64,000 bases of DNA, taken from the NCBI GenBank assembly GCA_021234155.1, contig JAJEKV010000035.1, positions 3,798,224 through 3,862,223 of the forward strand, read 5' to 3'. Source of the DNA: Isoetes taiwanensis (taxonomy: Eukaryota; Streptophyta; Lycopodiopsida; Isoetales; Isoetaceae). Positions within the stretch are counted from its first letter, which is position 1. Each line of letters begins with the position of its first letter. Positions 20,805-33,076 of the stretch are shown here, one piece after another. The translations under genes were made by a program, and so were the position numbers. The notes under the pieces were generated by a model, which had not been told where the DNA came from, ran no database searches, and worked only from the letters and a program-made list of their open reading frames with translations.

Positions 20805-22205
20805 CTAAAACAATTTCCCAACTCGTTGTGCAAAAAACTTGATTTTATTTCCAAACAGCACTTTACATCCAAGTTTCTCAAATACAAGCTTGAAGCCAAG
20901 ATCTACTAGCTGGCTTACTGAAATCAAATTCTTGACTAATGTGGGGACACACAAAACATTTTCCACATTTACACGATTTCCATCAAGGTCAAACAGTTGC
21001 AGCAACCCATTGTCTTCCACTTCTTGCAAATCTCCGTTTCCTAATTGAATGTGAGTGATGGATTTGCTGGATTTAATGTCCTTGAGGATTTCTGCAGATC
21101 CGACTACGGTTCTTTCTGCTCCACTATCAACTACAAAGACATTAGCATCATAGTCAGCTTCATTCTTTGTGTCAAAATTAGAAAAGACTGAGCTGAACTT
21201 TACCTCCTCATCTAATTCCTTATCCGTTTCATATTCCTGCGCCAAATTTACTCCAGATTTTCGCCCAGAGCCTCTTCCTCTATATGTGCCTCTGTGACCT
21301 CTTCCTCCCCTGCCTCTTCCCGTTGGAGTTGGACACTCAGCAGCCATATGTCCTCTTCCTCCACAAGTAAAACATCCCATATCTTTATTTGCCAATTTGG
21401 GACAATTCCATTTCAGGTGACCCATTTCATGGCAATAGAAACACGGCCCTAATTCTGTCTTGTTTTTCTGACCACTCCTGCTTTGACCACTCCTGCTTTG
21501 AACAAAACTGCCTTTTCCCTTGTCTCTACTTCCTGCATACAGTACCTCTGTGTTCTCCTCATCATCCTCATTTATAACCTTTTGTTGCTCCAATTCTGTT
21601 CTCACCATTCTCTCTGCATGGTCTTTATCATTTGCTATATTCCGAACTAGAACAGACAAATTTTCATACCTTGAAACCGCTCTTGCAATAGCATTTATCT
21701 GTGCTTGTTCATTCATGGCAGCTTCTGCTGCTTCCAGATCTGCAAAAATAACATCCATCTTTCCAAAAAATTCCCCTATGTCCTGAGTTTCTTCATATTT
21801 CATTTGTCTCAGTTCCTTCTCTAAAATATCTAGCTGGGAAGAAGACTTCACCTCATATTTATCTATTAAATAGTCCCACATCTGTTTTGGACTCAGTTTC
21901 CTTAACTTAAGTAGAATGCTCGGTGCAACTTTACTAGTAATGATACCTTTTGCTCGAATAGTTTTTGCATCAATTGATTCAGAAATGTCAACGGTACCTT
22001 TACCAGAAGATCCTGCAGATGATTTATCTCCTTCGATCTTCACTTTTGCAGTTTCTAATGCAGTATCTGCTCCTGAATGAACCAATTCCCACAATCCTTC
22101 TTCCTGCAAAATATTCTGAATTTTTTCCTTCCAAATCTGGAAGCCAGATCCTCCCTTATATACTTCAACTCCACTTAGCAACGATGCTCCAAATCTGGTT
22201 GACAT
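20805..22205 (-). CDS. Copia-2 gag-protease
   Basis: 466 codons start at the ATG just inside the primer-binding site. Residues 1-200 form the gag capsid region (GFQIWKEKIQNILQEEGLWE). Two CCHC knuckles follow (CFYCHEMGHLKWNC, CFTCGGRGHMAAEC), then a Gly/Arg-rich basic segment (RGRGGRGHRGTYRGRGSGRK) and the aspartic protease site VFVVDSGAERTV. The frame ends at a TAG (20805-20807) between protease and integrase and is open in the same frame on the other side. Gag would package RNA in cytoplasmic particles, and the protease would cut the polyprotein. Confidence 0.93.
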   Translation of the reverse strand: MSTRFGASLLSGVEVYKGGSGFQIWKEKIQNILQEEGLWELVHSGADTALETAKVKIEGDKSSAGSSGKGTVDISESIDAKTIRAKGIITSKVAPSILLKLRKLSPKQMWDYLIDKYEVKSSSQLDILEKELRQMKYEETQDIGEFFGKMDVIFADLEAAEAAMNEQAQINAIARAVSRYENLSVLVRNIANDKDHAERMVRTELEQQKVINEDDEENTEVLYAGSRDKGKGSFVQSRSGQSRSGQKNKTELGPCFYCHEMGHLKWNCPKLANKDMGCFTCGGRGHMAAECPTPTGRGRGGRGHRGTYRGRGSGRKSGVNLAQEYETDKELDEEVKFSSVFSNFDTKNEADYDANVFVVDSGAERTVVGSAEILKDIKSSKSITHIQLGNGDLQEVEDNGLLQLFDLDGNRVNVENVLCVPTLVKNLISVSQLVDLGFKLVFEKLGCKVLFGNKIKFFAQRVGKLF

Positions 22206-22214
22206 ATCAACGAT

Positions 22215-22226
22215 GCTCTGATACCA
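22215..22226 (-). other. Primer-binding site of Copia-2
   Basis: The minus strand reads TGGTATCAGAGC immediately after the 5' LTR, complementary to the initiator methionine tRNA 3' end. Confidence 0.93.
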
Positions 22227-22227
22227 C

Positions 22228-22620
22228 TGTTAAAAAATTGCACAAGCTAGATATCCCTTGGGCACCGTCAATTTTATTTTTGTTTCAAACTTAATAATCA
22301 AAAGACAATTGAGTGCACTGTTCACTCAGTGCAGCAGATAATATAAATTTCCAATGGTCGGATTTACCTGTAGCGGCACTTATCCGATGGCCCAAGCATT
22401 CAAGAGAAACCTTGCCGATTCCTAGTTTGCAAAGCCGATTCTCCTCTCCCATACCCGATCTTGCTTTTCTAAGCATCGGATCCTACCGATCCGCTCAAAT
22501 TCAAAAAACCAGGCTTTGTTATCCGCTTCTTTTTTTTTCTTTTTCTTACCATAGGTTTTTGAACCATACAAATAACCATTGAACCATAGAAATTTGCCAT
22601 GACCATTCTTAATTCCAACA
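22228..22620 (-). repeat. 5' LTR of Copia-2
   Basis: It matches 17442-17842 almost throughout with the same TG...CA ends, and lies directly outside the primer-binding site. It should contain the element promoter; no element is singled out with confidence. Confidence 0.96.
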
Positions 22621-22625
22621 GGTGG

Positions 22626-23200
22626 GTGAGGCATGTGATGATAGATAGAACAACAACGACTTGAAACACGGTTAAATGAAATAGCTTTAGTTACTTCATG
22701 CAAAGATGTGGCATGAAAAGCTTGCACGTGGTTGGCTCGATTTCAAGTTATATAATCTGGGTCTGGCCACAGCATCTCTTAAAAACATTTCTTAGTCTCA
22801 AGATTAACGACCAAAAGGAGCAAATAATGGTCAGTGTCACATACCCCCACATTTTAGGGTAATACAACAAATTAAGAAAAGAAGCTTTGATTGTTGTAAC
22901 TACCATGTATAATACCAAAGCACAAAAAAGTTCGCATAAGAGATTTCTCTAAGACAAATGTTTTCTTTCATTTGATGTATGTTGTCTCAATGGCCTCTCT
23001 ATTTCTTCATCAAAACAATGTTTCAATTCTCTATAAAATAGATCTTTTATCGTAGTGCACTTGGTTAGAAAATGCTCTCTGCCATGATTCTTCTTGCAAC
23101 TATATCAGCTTTCGGCTCAAATATCTTCCCTAAAACTCTATTTAATTATAGTAGTTTAAGAAAATCTCCTTCTTTTTCAAATTAGAAATAAACTGAAAGA
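22626..23200. other. Spacer, nothing recognised
   Basis: AT-rich DNA between Copia-2 and LINE-C with no motif-bearing frame on either strand. Confidence 0.5.
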
Positions 23201-25570
23201 ATAGAATAGAATAGAATAGAATTTTTAACGTCCACGAAGGTCAAGAGGGCATTGGACCCATACAATGACCTAGTACAACCATTACTACTAGGATTAAAAA
23301 ACACTTGTCTGGAAAGGTTTTCAAGGGAAAAACCTTTGCAGTAATGATGATACTAAACAATCAAGAAGAAAATATAAGTAGGCGATGACTACTGAGGGCT
23401 TAGTAATTGAAGACGCTCATCCAGAACCTCAAGTGTATAATTCTAAATCATGCACAGATGGGGCTCTGAGAAGTTGTGGAAGCATGGAATGGATTGCTAA
23501 AGTCAAATAACAATTCCTGACCATCTCAAAAGCAAGACATCTTAGTAGAGTATGGCTTTCATCTTCATTAATTTGTAACTGACAACATGCACATAATCTC
23601 ACTTCTCGTGGCAATTCCGGCCGCTCTGATCTACCTGTCTCAATCTGTAGCTTGTGGGACCATGTGCAAATCGATGCAATAGCTACAAGCTTTTGCCCGT
23701 ACAAGGAAGCAAGCAAATAAGCTTGTGGTCCTGGTGCTAAAGTGGAATTTATATGTGCATGATAATGACCAGCTTTAACTTGGACTAAGGCAACTGCATC
23801 CCACATCTTATGAGAAAAAAAGCCATCGAGATACTATTGCAAAAGCCAAGGATCAGAACCAGCAAGCACCATGCAATGTCCAGGATGCGCAGATCAGCAG
23901 GCAAATCATACAATGCAATTTTCTTTCCAATATCGTTTCAAACGCTAGGGAGATTCATCCATGGTAAGCATGAGAAGAGGGTACCTATCATCATCCATGT
24001 GATGCACCTTGCTGATATAGTGGAGATGGTGCTTCATGGCAGAATATTGAAGAGGCCAAAAACATGTCTCTTGTAAAAAAAATAGCATAGGGTGCCCTAG
24101 TTTTGACTCCTAGGCTATAAGTGAGAAAGGACTTTTGCAAGCTCCTCCCAAGCACTCCCAAGCCCCCATACTTCAGAACCATACAGTAAAACATGTTCTA
24201 CCAAAGCCCGAAACAAGTGGGCTTTTCGTGACCAATCATGAATCTCTGCTCGAAAACAATTGTTTTGCATTGCATAAAATATTCTCCAGCTAGCAGTCAC
24301 GTGCTTCGTAATACACTATTCCCAAAATGTGTTTTTACAGAACTCTACACCAAGATACTTGTAGCTATCTACAATTCAACTTCGTGGCTATCATAGTGCA
24401 AAGTTGGAACAATATGCCGTGAAGATTGAACTACCAAGAGCTTGGTCTTTTGGAGATTAACACGCAGGCTTATATTCTCACAAAAACTGTACAGAGCATG
24501 TAAATGTTGTTGCATACTAGTAGCGGTATGTGCCATAAACGAAATATCAATAGCATACATCAGTTGCATAATGATATAATGTGCTAAATGTGGGCCTCTG
24601 CCACTATGGTGATCAAGCCATTCTTCCAATTAATCAATGTACAAGCCAAAGAGTGTAGGAGATAGAGGGCAATCATGTTCTACCCGATGCTAGAAACTTA
24701 GTAAAAACCCTTTTATAGAGCCGATAAATTGCATTTTGAAGGTCCTGTGGAACTCGAATTGCTTGCAAGTACTGCGAAAGAAGCTCGCGAGGTACTGTTT
24801 CAAAGGCAGAAGTAAAATCCACAAAGCATATATAGAGGTCTTATTTCAAGCTTCGACTATGTTCAATAAGCATGCACAATGTGAAAATATGGTCTATCAT
24901 AGAATGGCTTGGACAAAAGCCTGCCTGTCCTACAGCACATAAACCAGTATCTTCTGCCCATGATGTCAATTCTCGGCAATACTGGCTAGGAGCTTGGAAA
25001 ATATGGAACTGACCATGATCATGCGATAATTCGAAGGGTCATTCTTATCACCTGCTTTGTGCATTGGTATGACCTTATGGATAGCCCAAGTTTCTGGCAA
25101 TCCTTATTGCAAAGCTTGATTTTGTTGGAAGCAATACTGAATCCCCCCATTTAAGCAACTCTGCTTGCAAACCTTGAAGATCAGGAGACTTATCATTGGA
25201 TAGATGCTGCAGACCTTCTTTGACTTCCTCCTTTGTGAATTGAAAAGTATTACCTACCAAAGGAGGCACAGAATTAAGAATCCCATGATGATCATATAAT
25301 TAGATCAATCGCTCATCCCATTGTTGCATAGAAATATCTCCAAGAGTAGGATGTGGCCAATATAATATTTTGCGCCAGAAAATCCGAGACTCATGTAGCA
25401 TCAATTCAAATATTTGCTTTTGATGCTCAGCAAGAAAGCATGTCTTATTGCATTCAATACAGGCTTTTAGTTCTTCATGGCAGGGTTGCAGGGTTTGTCG
25501 TGACAGCATCTGTGAACCCCTTCCATATACCTGCTTCCCATAAGAAAATAAATCTTTGCAATGCACCTTT
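23201..25570 (-). mobile_element. LINE-C: old, AT-shifted copy of the LINE family
   Basis: The minus strand carries the family in order: a pre-reverse-transcriptase block (EEVKEGLQHLSNDKSPDLQG near 25200), reverse transcriptase remnants (FVDF..AFETVP near 24800, LMYAIDISFMA near 24540 with YADD mutated), the RVNLQKTK and SEVWGLG blocks, and a C-terminal zinc-like motif (CACCQLQINEDESHTLLRC near 23560). The 3' end is the shared hairpin region and a (CTATT)n tail, plus strand AATAG repeats at 23201-23222. It is much more AT-rich and broken than LINE-A, B and E, consistent with greater age. The 5' limit is approximate. Confidence 0.85.
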
Positions 25571-26200
25571 GCATAAGCACTTAAAGAACATCAAGAACAC
25601 AACAAGGAGCACTCTATATATTATCTATGAATATATCTATAATACATTTAATCTCTGCTTCATGCACAGTCAGACAGACATGCAGACATACATAATTTTT
25701 ACCTTCATGGAGACCACCAAAAGGTCATGGGACAGACAATGAATAAGGGCATTAAGTTCAAAAAAAACTAAGGGGCAAGGACCTATTACAAACCAATGGG
25801 TATATACCCCAAGCGATCACAATAAATACAACATACACACCGGAAATACAAGACCACATATAATTAGTCCAATGTTATAAGGTCAATAATACTGAATAGC
25901 CTTGCCTTTGCGATACATTGCCTATTTCATTTGTTGTCTAGCTTCTCTTACCTATACATAATTCTTCTCTTTGCTCACAGATCTGAGATGGGATAAGATC
26001 TTCCTAGATTATAAAACTGGTATTTTAGGTGATTATCGTGCCTGAGAACATGGAGCTTAGAGAGAGTGTCTCTAAGGTGCGCTAGAAGATGTCGAGGGCG
26101 GTCAGCCCATGCTGCTCCAAATATAAAGTTGGCGTGATGAATAACATGTGGATGCATTTGTCTACCTAGTGTCATGCTGCAATAGGTCCTCATCTGAAGT
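25571..26200. other. Spacer, nothing recognised
   Basis: No supported frame or repeat. A short ACAGTCAGACAGACATGCAGACATAC stretch is low-complexity. Confidence 0.45.
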
Positions 26201-26424
26201 GCATAGACATATCCATCCTCTCCAAATCACATGAGGATGTCTTCGCCTGTGCTACAATAAGTTCTCAGACAAAGTCGAAGTTCGCGTAGACATGTCTACC
26301 TTCTCCACATTGCATAGACGTATCCATTCTCTCCAAATCACATGAGGATGTCTCGCCTGTGCTGCAATAAATCCTCAGGCGAAGTCAAAGTTTATGTAAA
26401 CATGTCTATCTACTCCACATTATT
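26201..26424. repeat. Tandem duplication, about 111 bp x 2
   Basis: GCATAGACATATCCATCCTC...ACATGTCTACCTTCTCCACATT (26201-26311) repeats at 26312-26424 with scattered differences. A third, partial relative (TGTAGACATGTCCATC) follows at 26459. Confidence 0.85.
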
Positions 26425-27533
26425 ATGTGCACATACACTAATATCTTCATTTGAGCCTTGTGTAGACATGTCCATCCCTTCTAGTAAATGTATAATACCA
26501 GTATCGTCACTGAGAAGAGCACTAATTCTAAGAGCTGGGTCCATCTGTTGTACGCTAATAGCACAAAGGTTCCAGTAATAGACACATCTAAGCAGATCGT
26601 CTAAATCTCATCACAAACTGCAAGTGGTAGGCATTGTATCTGTGTATGCAAAACCATGCTTGCATCTCTACTCATAGAGTATGCCCTTTATGCAACTTTA
26701 AAAAGAAGGATATTGTCAAATGTAGATGAGGAAGATGCTTCGTGTACGCATAGTAGAAGGGTAGCTACATCTTTGCATATATTGACACACTACTAGGAAT
26801 TGTCATAACGGCAACAAAGAATCTAGGGACTATTATAACGTCATAAGTTAATCAAACTATGTACTTTATGGGATTATACTAAAGTATGCAAATCGAATTC
26901 CATTTCATGGTTGTGATCCTATCCTTATAAGCAGCCTCAAGATAGGTAATGAGACATAATGTGCATATATCTACCTGATAAAATCAACTTGTCATGAGAT
27001 TTTCAAGATGATAAAACAACAAGAACCCTAGGCAAAATTGCACAACTTGATATTCAATTGGCCTACAGTACATTGTGAAGTCAAATCTTATAGTAGAGTG
27101 CAAACATTTGAAGATGATTGAACATTCACTTTAGCTTAGACGAAGAGGTGGAATTACTATCTTGCTTGTCAAGAAGGGGGTTTCCAACTTAGTCAAGGGA
27201 TTCCAACTGGCTAGATGTTGCTGCCACACTTATGCATGTCCACATCAAAAATTTGAAATTGAGCAGAAAGTTCTTTCTTCTGGAACAAAGGATCTTTTCG
27301 ATGTGTTGTTCACAACCTTTACTTTAATTCCGTATTTAAAACTGACAATTAACTAAAACTTGCTAAAAAATGAGTCGCACTTAATGATGGCTAAGATCGC
27401 CTGAAACTTGCATCTAACGGTCTGAAACTACTATTGGATGCCCGTACGAATATCAACAAAAACAACTGGTGGGGGTCTAGGGGGTTTTATTTCAATGGTT
27501 CAATTTCTTAGTATGTGGGTTGTCATTGTCCTA
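26425..27533. other. Spacer, nothing recognised
   Basis: AT-rich DNA without a supported gene. Position 27470-27533 begins to resemble the end of an F1 unit (GGGGGTCTAGGGGG). Confidence 0.45.
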
Positions 27534-27776
27534 CATATTCTAAACGAGATGCACCCTGGACTATCGTAGTCGGCAGATCCATCGATCCTACGGCCCAGAT
27601 TATATTTTGGGAGCATTTGAGCGCCTCCTGTTTCACTTATGTTTCCTGTCTCTTGTTATTGTGTTGTATATTCTAAACGAGGTGCACCCTGAACTACCTC
27701 AGTCGTCGTATCTATCTATCCTATGGCCTAGATCATATGTTGGGGCTTCTGGGTGCCTCTTGTTTCGAATATATAG
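27534..27776 (+). repeat. F1 repeat, two partial head-to-tail copies
   Basis: ATTCTAAACGAGATGCACCC at 27538 and ATTCTAAACGAGGTGCACCC at 27668 each start a shortened F1 unit about 130 bases apart. Confidence 0.78.
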
Positions 27777-28660
27777 CAAAATAACAGGGGGTTCCAGGGG
27801 GATCTAATATGGATGTAAAAAAAAACAATTCCTAAAACCATAGACCATATATCCCTCAAACAATTGAATGGGTTGTTATAAAAAAAGAACATAGATTCAA
27901 GATAAAAAATAATCACATTAGCTCATTCGATATATTGGTTAAAGTAGTCTTAGTAGAACATTAAGTTATTTTGATAGAGGTTCGAGCCCCCGTATTTCAT
28001 ATTCTAAAATCTTAGGTAAAGTCATATAGAGGTTTGATATTCCCTCAAAACCTTAGATGAAATCGTATTTCATATTTCAAAATCATAGGCGTCTCCAATC
28101 ATAAATAACTATAAGTGAAACGAGAGGTGCGCAGAGGCCCCAACATATGATCTGGATCGTAGGATCGACGAATCCGACGATTGTGGTAGTCCAAGCTGCA
28201 CCGTTTAGAAAATGTAGCAAAATAACAGGGGTTCCAAAGGGATCTGATATGGATGTAAAAAAAAACAATTCTTGAAACCATAGACTATATATCCCTAAAA
28301 TAATTGAATGGGTTGTTATTAAAAAAAAAACATAGATTCAAGATAAAAAATAATCATATTAGCTCACTAGATATATTAGTTAAAGTAGTCTTACTAGGAC
28401 ATTGAATTATTTTGATAGAGGCTCGAGCCCCCGTATTTCATATTCTAAAATCTTAGGCAAAGCCGTATAGAATAGAATAGTATAGAGGTTTGATATTCCC
28501 TCAAAACCTCAGGTGAAATTCGTATTTCATATTTCAAAATCATAGGTGCCTCCAATCATAAATGACTATAAGCGAAACGAGAAGTGCCCAGAGGCCCTAA
28601 CATACGATTTGGGTCGTAGGATCGACGAATCCGATGACTGTGGCAGTCCAGGGTGCACCT
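27777..28660 (-). repeat. F1 repeat, two full tandem copies
   Basis: Two direct units lie head to tail: about 27777-28214 and 28215-28660, each starting AGCAAAATAACAGGGG and ending at the GTGCACC/TGCACC side. Both hold a GAGGTTCGAGCCCCCG segment like a tRNA T-arm or Pol III B box, and a run GTAAAAAAAAACAATTC. The second has an internal AATAGAATAGTATAGAG insertion near 28466. They are inverted relative to the F1 copies on either side. Confidence 0.85.
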
Positions 28661-28870
28661 CATTTATGGTCATTTATGAGTGGGGGCACCTATGATTTTG
28701 AAATATGGAATACAGGTTCGCCTAAGGTTTTGAGAAAATATCGAATCTCTTTACGAGTTTGCTTAAGATTTTAGATTTTGAGATACGAAAACTCAAACCT
28801 CTACTAAAATAATTCAATATTTTAGTAAGAATGCTTTAACCAATACACCCAGCAAACTAACATATTTTTT
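28661..28870 (+). repeat. F1 repeat, partial copy
   Basis: Starting TGGTCATTTATGAGTGGGGG it follows the F1 order to ACCAATACACCCAGCAAACTAAC, then enters a T-rich run. With the preceding minus-oriented copies it makes a large inverted arrangement. Confidence 0.75.
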
Positions 28871-31080
28871 TTCTCTATTGTATTTTTATTTTTATTTTTT
28901 TATTTTTTTTCCTTTTGTTAATCTTATTGTTTAAATTTGGTTTTTTCGGTATGGTGAAAAACTTTTTGGTTTATTTGTAAGGTCGTTTTCCTAAGGTTTT
29001 TAATGTTTTGGCCGCCGGTAAAAGTTTACGGTAATCCAAAAATCGGGAAACATTTTGTATGGTCTGGGGTTTGGATAGAAATGTCTAAACTGGCGGAGAC
29101 GCGATGCATACATGCATGCCACGATTCAAAGGCCATATAAAATTGAAGATTTTGGAATTGTTCGCTTCGGTATGTAAACTGGTTCTTGATTTTTCAAATG
29201 GCATTTTTAATTAAGAATTCTTGGAAGAGGAGCTTACATGTTATCGAACAGAGCAACATGGGTGATGCATCTTTGTACTCGGCTAGAATCTTATGTTGGA
29301 GATGTCTGGTTGCATCTTTATGAATGATGCCATGGCAACTACCTCAACGCCTTCTATTCACATCTAAAGTCGTCATCCAAAACTCTATTCTGCGGATCTG
29401 ACCTCCGGTATGTTCATTGTGGTCTTTTCAGTTGTGTTCTTCCTTTCTTTCAGATTGAGATTTACAGGTGGCTTTTGTTTAAAAGCTGAATGATTGAACT
29501 TTTGCGACACAATTCCAGCGTTATGACTATGCGCCAGTAGCTTCACTTTTGGAATCCCTGAGCTCATTGGACTATCCGCATGAAGCCTTGCAGCTTCATT
29601 AAAAGAAGGCAAGTAATAATATGTCCTTTTTACATGTTTACTTAATATTTTAGTCTGTAATTTATCCCCGGTGTTATATACTTGCTCACACAGTATGGAA
29701 TCTATTGGCGCCAAGTTTGTTTCAAAGGAAGTCATTCTGAGCCAGGAAGCTATACTTACTTGACTTGAATTTTGTTCTTTGTCTTTTCTTTGGCAAATTG
29801 TTGCTCTCAAATAATTTCAAATGCTTCTTTTGTCAGTATATTGCCTTAAAGGATCTGGCAGATTTGGCATTATTCTTGACGTTCATTCTACGTAACTGCC
29901 CATTTTAGGCCTCTATCCTTCTTCTTTTTATTTTGCCACAGCAAGTTCATATTTCAAATGGCCTTTTCTGTATAAAAAAGGGCAAATCCTTGCGAGATTG
30001 GAAGACCAGCTCTTGGTTTTCCGGGCGTACCGAAATCTTTTCCAATTTTTTGCCAATGTTGGTTTGCCTAAGGCTTTTTTTTTTTGTCGCCAGATTAGTA
30101 CATTTCTTTTTTTGAATCAGATCACTCTTTCTTCACCTGTCGGAAGATGGATACAGATTAAACCAACGCTCTGATCTTGCTCACAAAGTAGTGACAGACT
30201 CCGATATTGCACACAAAGTTTTTTTAGTTTAATGTTTTACTTCTAATACAATCCGTGCACTTTGACAGATGATAATGGCTTTCAAATAGGGCTTCGTAAG
30301 CCGACGCTTATTTTTGTGGTTTTTTGGCGGCACAACTGTGTGAAATGTTTTTCCATAATATGTTCATCCATGAGACCATGTCTTGGGCTGGATTGTTTTC
30401 TAGGCATCCAGGTATGTTCTGCCTCTTACATTTTTTAACCTTTCTTCTTACACATGAATGATGTATCGCCCATTGAGCAGTAGTCTTAAATGCTTGCCAT
30501 TGTGTATGCATTACTATAAATTAAATGTGAAATGAGATGCATTACTTTGCAAGTTCGCATTCTATTGTCACAACAATTTTCTCTCCCCATGTAAGACCAC
30601 TGCAAGTGGATTCTACTTCATGGTAATAGCATTTGAATAGGTTTAGAAGATAATCACGTTGCCTAGAAATTAGCAACCCCTTTGGAAATGATTTCATATT
30701 GCCGTTCAAGAGCTTGCTTATAGAGAGAAGGAAGACTTTGTTTATGAACAAAGCACAAGAGACCTTATTGTTTTTGTGCATCACGTATTGCACATATGAT
30801 AGAAGCACACTTATTGAGCACTCTAGAATCTTTGTCCAGCTTTGAATTTTCTCATCATAATAAACGCGATATTTCAGAGAATGCTCAGAACAACTTTTTA
30901 TTTGCTGGTTAAATGGATGGGATTATGGCCATTTCATGTGGACAAAGAGCAGGTTAAAAATAACTAGAAGTCTCAGGGAAATTATCTTATTGGTTTGTTT
31001 CCCATGTATGTTTTACACTGATTGATGTATTCTTTGGAGGATATTGAAATTTTGTTTTGTCCTTTGGAAAAAATAGACCC
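28871..31080. other. Spacer, no supported gene
   Basis: Long AT-rich stretch with T-runs. A few 60-140-codon frames (for example 29385-29810, minus) show no domain, no splice logic and no repeat relation. Confidence 0.5.
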
Positions 31081-31082
31081 AA

Positions 31083-31218
31083 AAGTTATGCCTTTGAATG
31101 CAGCAAACAGGTCGGCATCTCAAACTTAAGAATGTTATGGGTCTCATCCAAAGTTATGTCTTTGAATGCAGCAAATGCGTCTACATCTCAAACTTAAGGA
31201 TGTTATGCTGGATATGGT
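31083..31218. repeat. Tandem duplication, 68 bp x 2
   Basis: AAGTTATGCCTTTGAATGCA...CATCTCAAACTTAAGAATGT at 31083-31150 is repeated at 31151-31218 with few changes. Confidence 0.88.
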
Positions 31219-31795
31219 CAACATTGCCCCTGGAACATTACAAGGTAAGAGAGGAGATGTATTGTAATGAATCAGTTTTGCTGCGGCCTCTTTCATGTAG
31301 AAACACAAAGTTGTACTTAGTATCTCATTTGCATGTGGTATATTTATTGTAGGAACATAAAAATTATAATCCAAATGCCTCTGTATATCTCAGCTTCACA
31401 ACTCTTATCAGGTGAGTTTGTTAAAATGGGGCAATAGGTATGCGAACAGGATTATTAGCTTTGCGAACAATAGTTGCATCTAAATAAGTTTTCCTGCAAA
31501 TTTTGGGCCTGCTTTTACTGCACAATTGATAAAATTGGATCTGATTGTAACAGGTTTTGATGGTAACCCATATAAGTTGCCATCAGTTGAATTATTCTAA
31601 ACTTCTCAGGTCTGCATTTAATATGTTGAGAATACATAACATTAGCTGCATGTAGAGTTTTGCATCGATTTGAGCGTTGACATAACAATAGCTTAGAGAA
31701 CTAGACGTGGTATCTTGGCTGCATTGCAGGTTGCCATAGCTTATTGTCAATCATTGAATTGTCTGCGTCCTTAAGTTGTTTCCTCAGACTTTCCT

Positions 31796-32254
31796 TTGCA
31801 GAAGGTCTGTCCAAGAAAGAAAGGAGAGATCTGCATATTTTGCCAATTCAGAAGCACGGAAAGCAATTTTCATGGATGCCATGGAATACCTATCCCTACT
31901 ACTGATGACATACAGCCACATGCAGAAAGCAACTTCTATCACACCCACTCGGATGTGGATAGGCTGGACCCCTATGTCGATCTATATGATGACATACAGC
32001 AGCATAAGCAGTTGGGCAGTGTCATACTCCTTGGAGACTTCAATGCGCGCACCGGGGTAGAACAACCCATGAGATTTGATCCCTTGACTGATGATATATT
32101 GCAGCTGCGTCCTGCAGAAGCAGCTTGGCCACGGACATCAGATGACAATCAGGTCACACGCTATGGTAGACAATTGCTTTTGCTCTGTGGTATCTTTGAC
32201 TGCACTCGCAATGGATCGGCACAAAGGGCCGTCCACCCGCAAGAGCACTTGTAG
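31796..32254 (+). pseudogene. LINE-D endonuclease, C-terminal part
   Basis: The frame shows HTHSDVDRLDPYVDLYDD and the GDFNAR signature of exonuclease-endonuclease-phosphatase LINE endonucleases (catalytic Asp and Asn), followed by RYGRQLLLLCGIFDCTRNG. The N-terminal catalytic residues are not recognisable upstream. In an active element it would nick the target strand to prime reverse transcription. Confidence 0.8.
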
Positions 32255-33076
32255 ACAGGAAAACCAGGGGGGAGGATCTAGTGTGGTGGACTATGTGCTG
32301 GTGCCTGAGCAGGATATGCATGTCGTCAAGCACTTCCAGGTGGGAACAACTAATAGGGATGAAGAGATCGACTTCGCACCACTTACCACTTTACTTGAAG
32401 TTGGTTTGGCGGGTTGTGCGAACCCCCTGTGCCACAGCTCCTCACATGCCTCAGCTGCGATTGGATTATGAACATGCGGGGGCTTATGCCCAGATGCTTA
32501 TAGATGACCTGGCAGAAATTTTACAATATCCTACACTAGAGCAACAGATGGCCCGGTGACCGATGTGCTTAGGATCTGGCCAGAGAGATGCTTTGGGATA
32601 AGCCGCCCGCCGACGGACCTCCCGAACACAACCTTCCCACGTAATCAATGGTTTGATGCGAGTGCAAGGAACACAAACGCTGGCTCCGCCAAGTCACGGA
32701 ACCGCTTTTTTCCACATGCGGTCCGACGAAGAGCGTCTTCCTTAAAGCTAAGAAAGCCGGGTACATTGCAAAGACATCAAAGGGAAATGTTTTATCTCAC
32801 GAACGTCACCCCGGACCTTCTCGGGCGAAGGGTTCTTAGAAAGCCAGTACAGCCCACAGGGAACATCACTCCCGAGCAGTGGAGGCAATACTTGCAACAG
32901 CTATACGACCCTCAGGGTGCACATGCAGCATTACCCCTGCAAGAAGGCCCAGTGCTGGAAATCACAGATTCAGACGTGGAACAAGGCTTACAGCGTCTTG
33001 CCAATGGGAAAGCCCCTGACCGATAGCATGCGGCGCGAATTGCTTAAGTGGGCAGGGGCCGTCCATAATACCAGTC

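Larger units (their letters stand above)
17437..22625 (-). mobile_element. Copia-2: full-length Ty1/copia element with target duplication
   Basis: The element has LTRs at 17442-17842 (3') and 22228-22620 (5'), and is flanked on both sides by the 5-base direct repeat GGTGG (17437-17441 and 22621-22625), the exact size made by Copia integrase. The internal order is primer-binding site, gag, protease, integrase, reverse transcriptase, RNase H, polypurine tract. By eye the LTRs differ at 8 sites plus one 8-base indel over about 393 aligned bases, roughly 2 percent, so insertion is fairly recent. The coding frame is intact except for one TAG at 20805-20807. Confidence 0.97.

Noticed and set aside
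26201-26424. CRISPR-like direct repeats
   Set aside because: Two long adjacent units without spacers in a plant genome; a simple tandem duplication.
29385-29810. 141-codon minus-strand frame
   Set aside because: No domain, low-complexity tail, and isolated from other coding signals.
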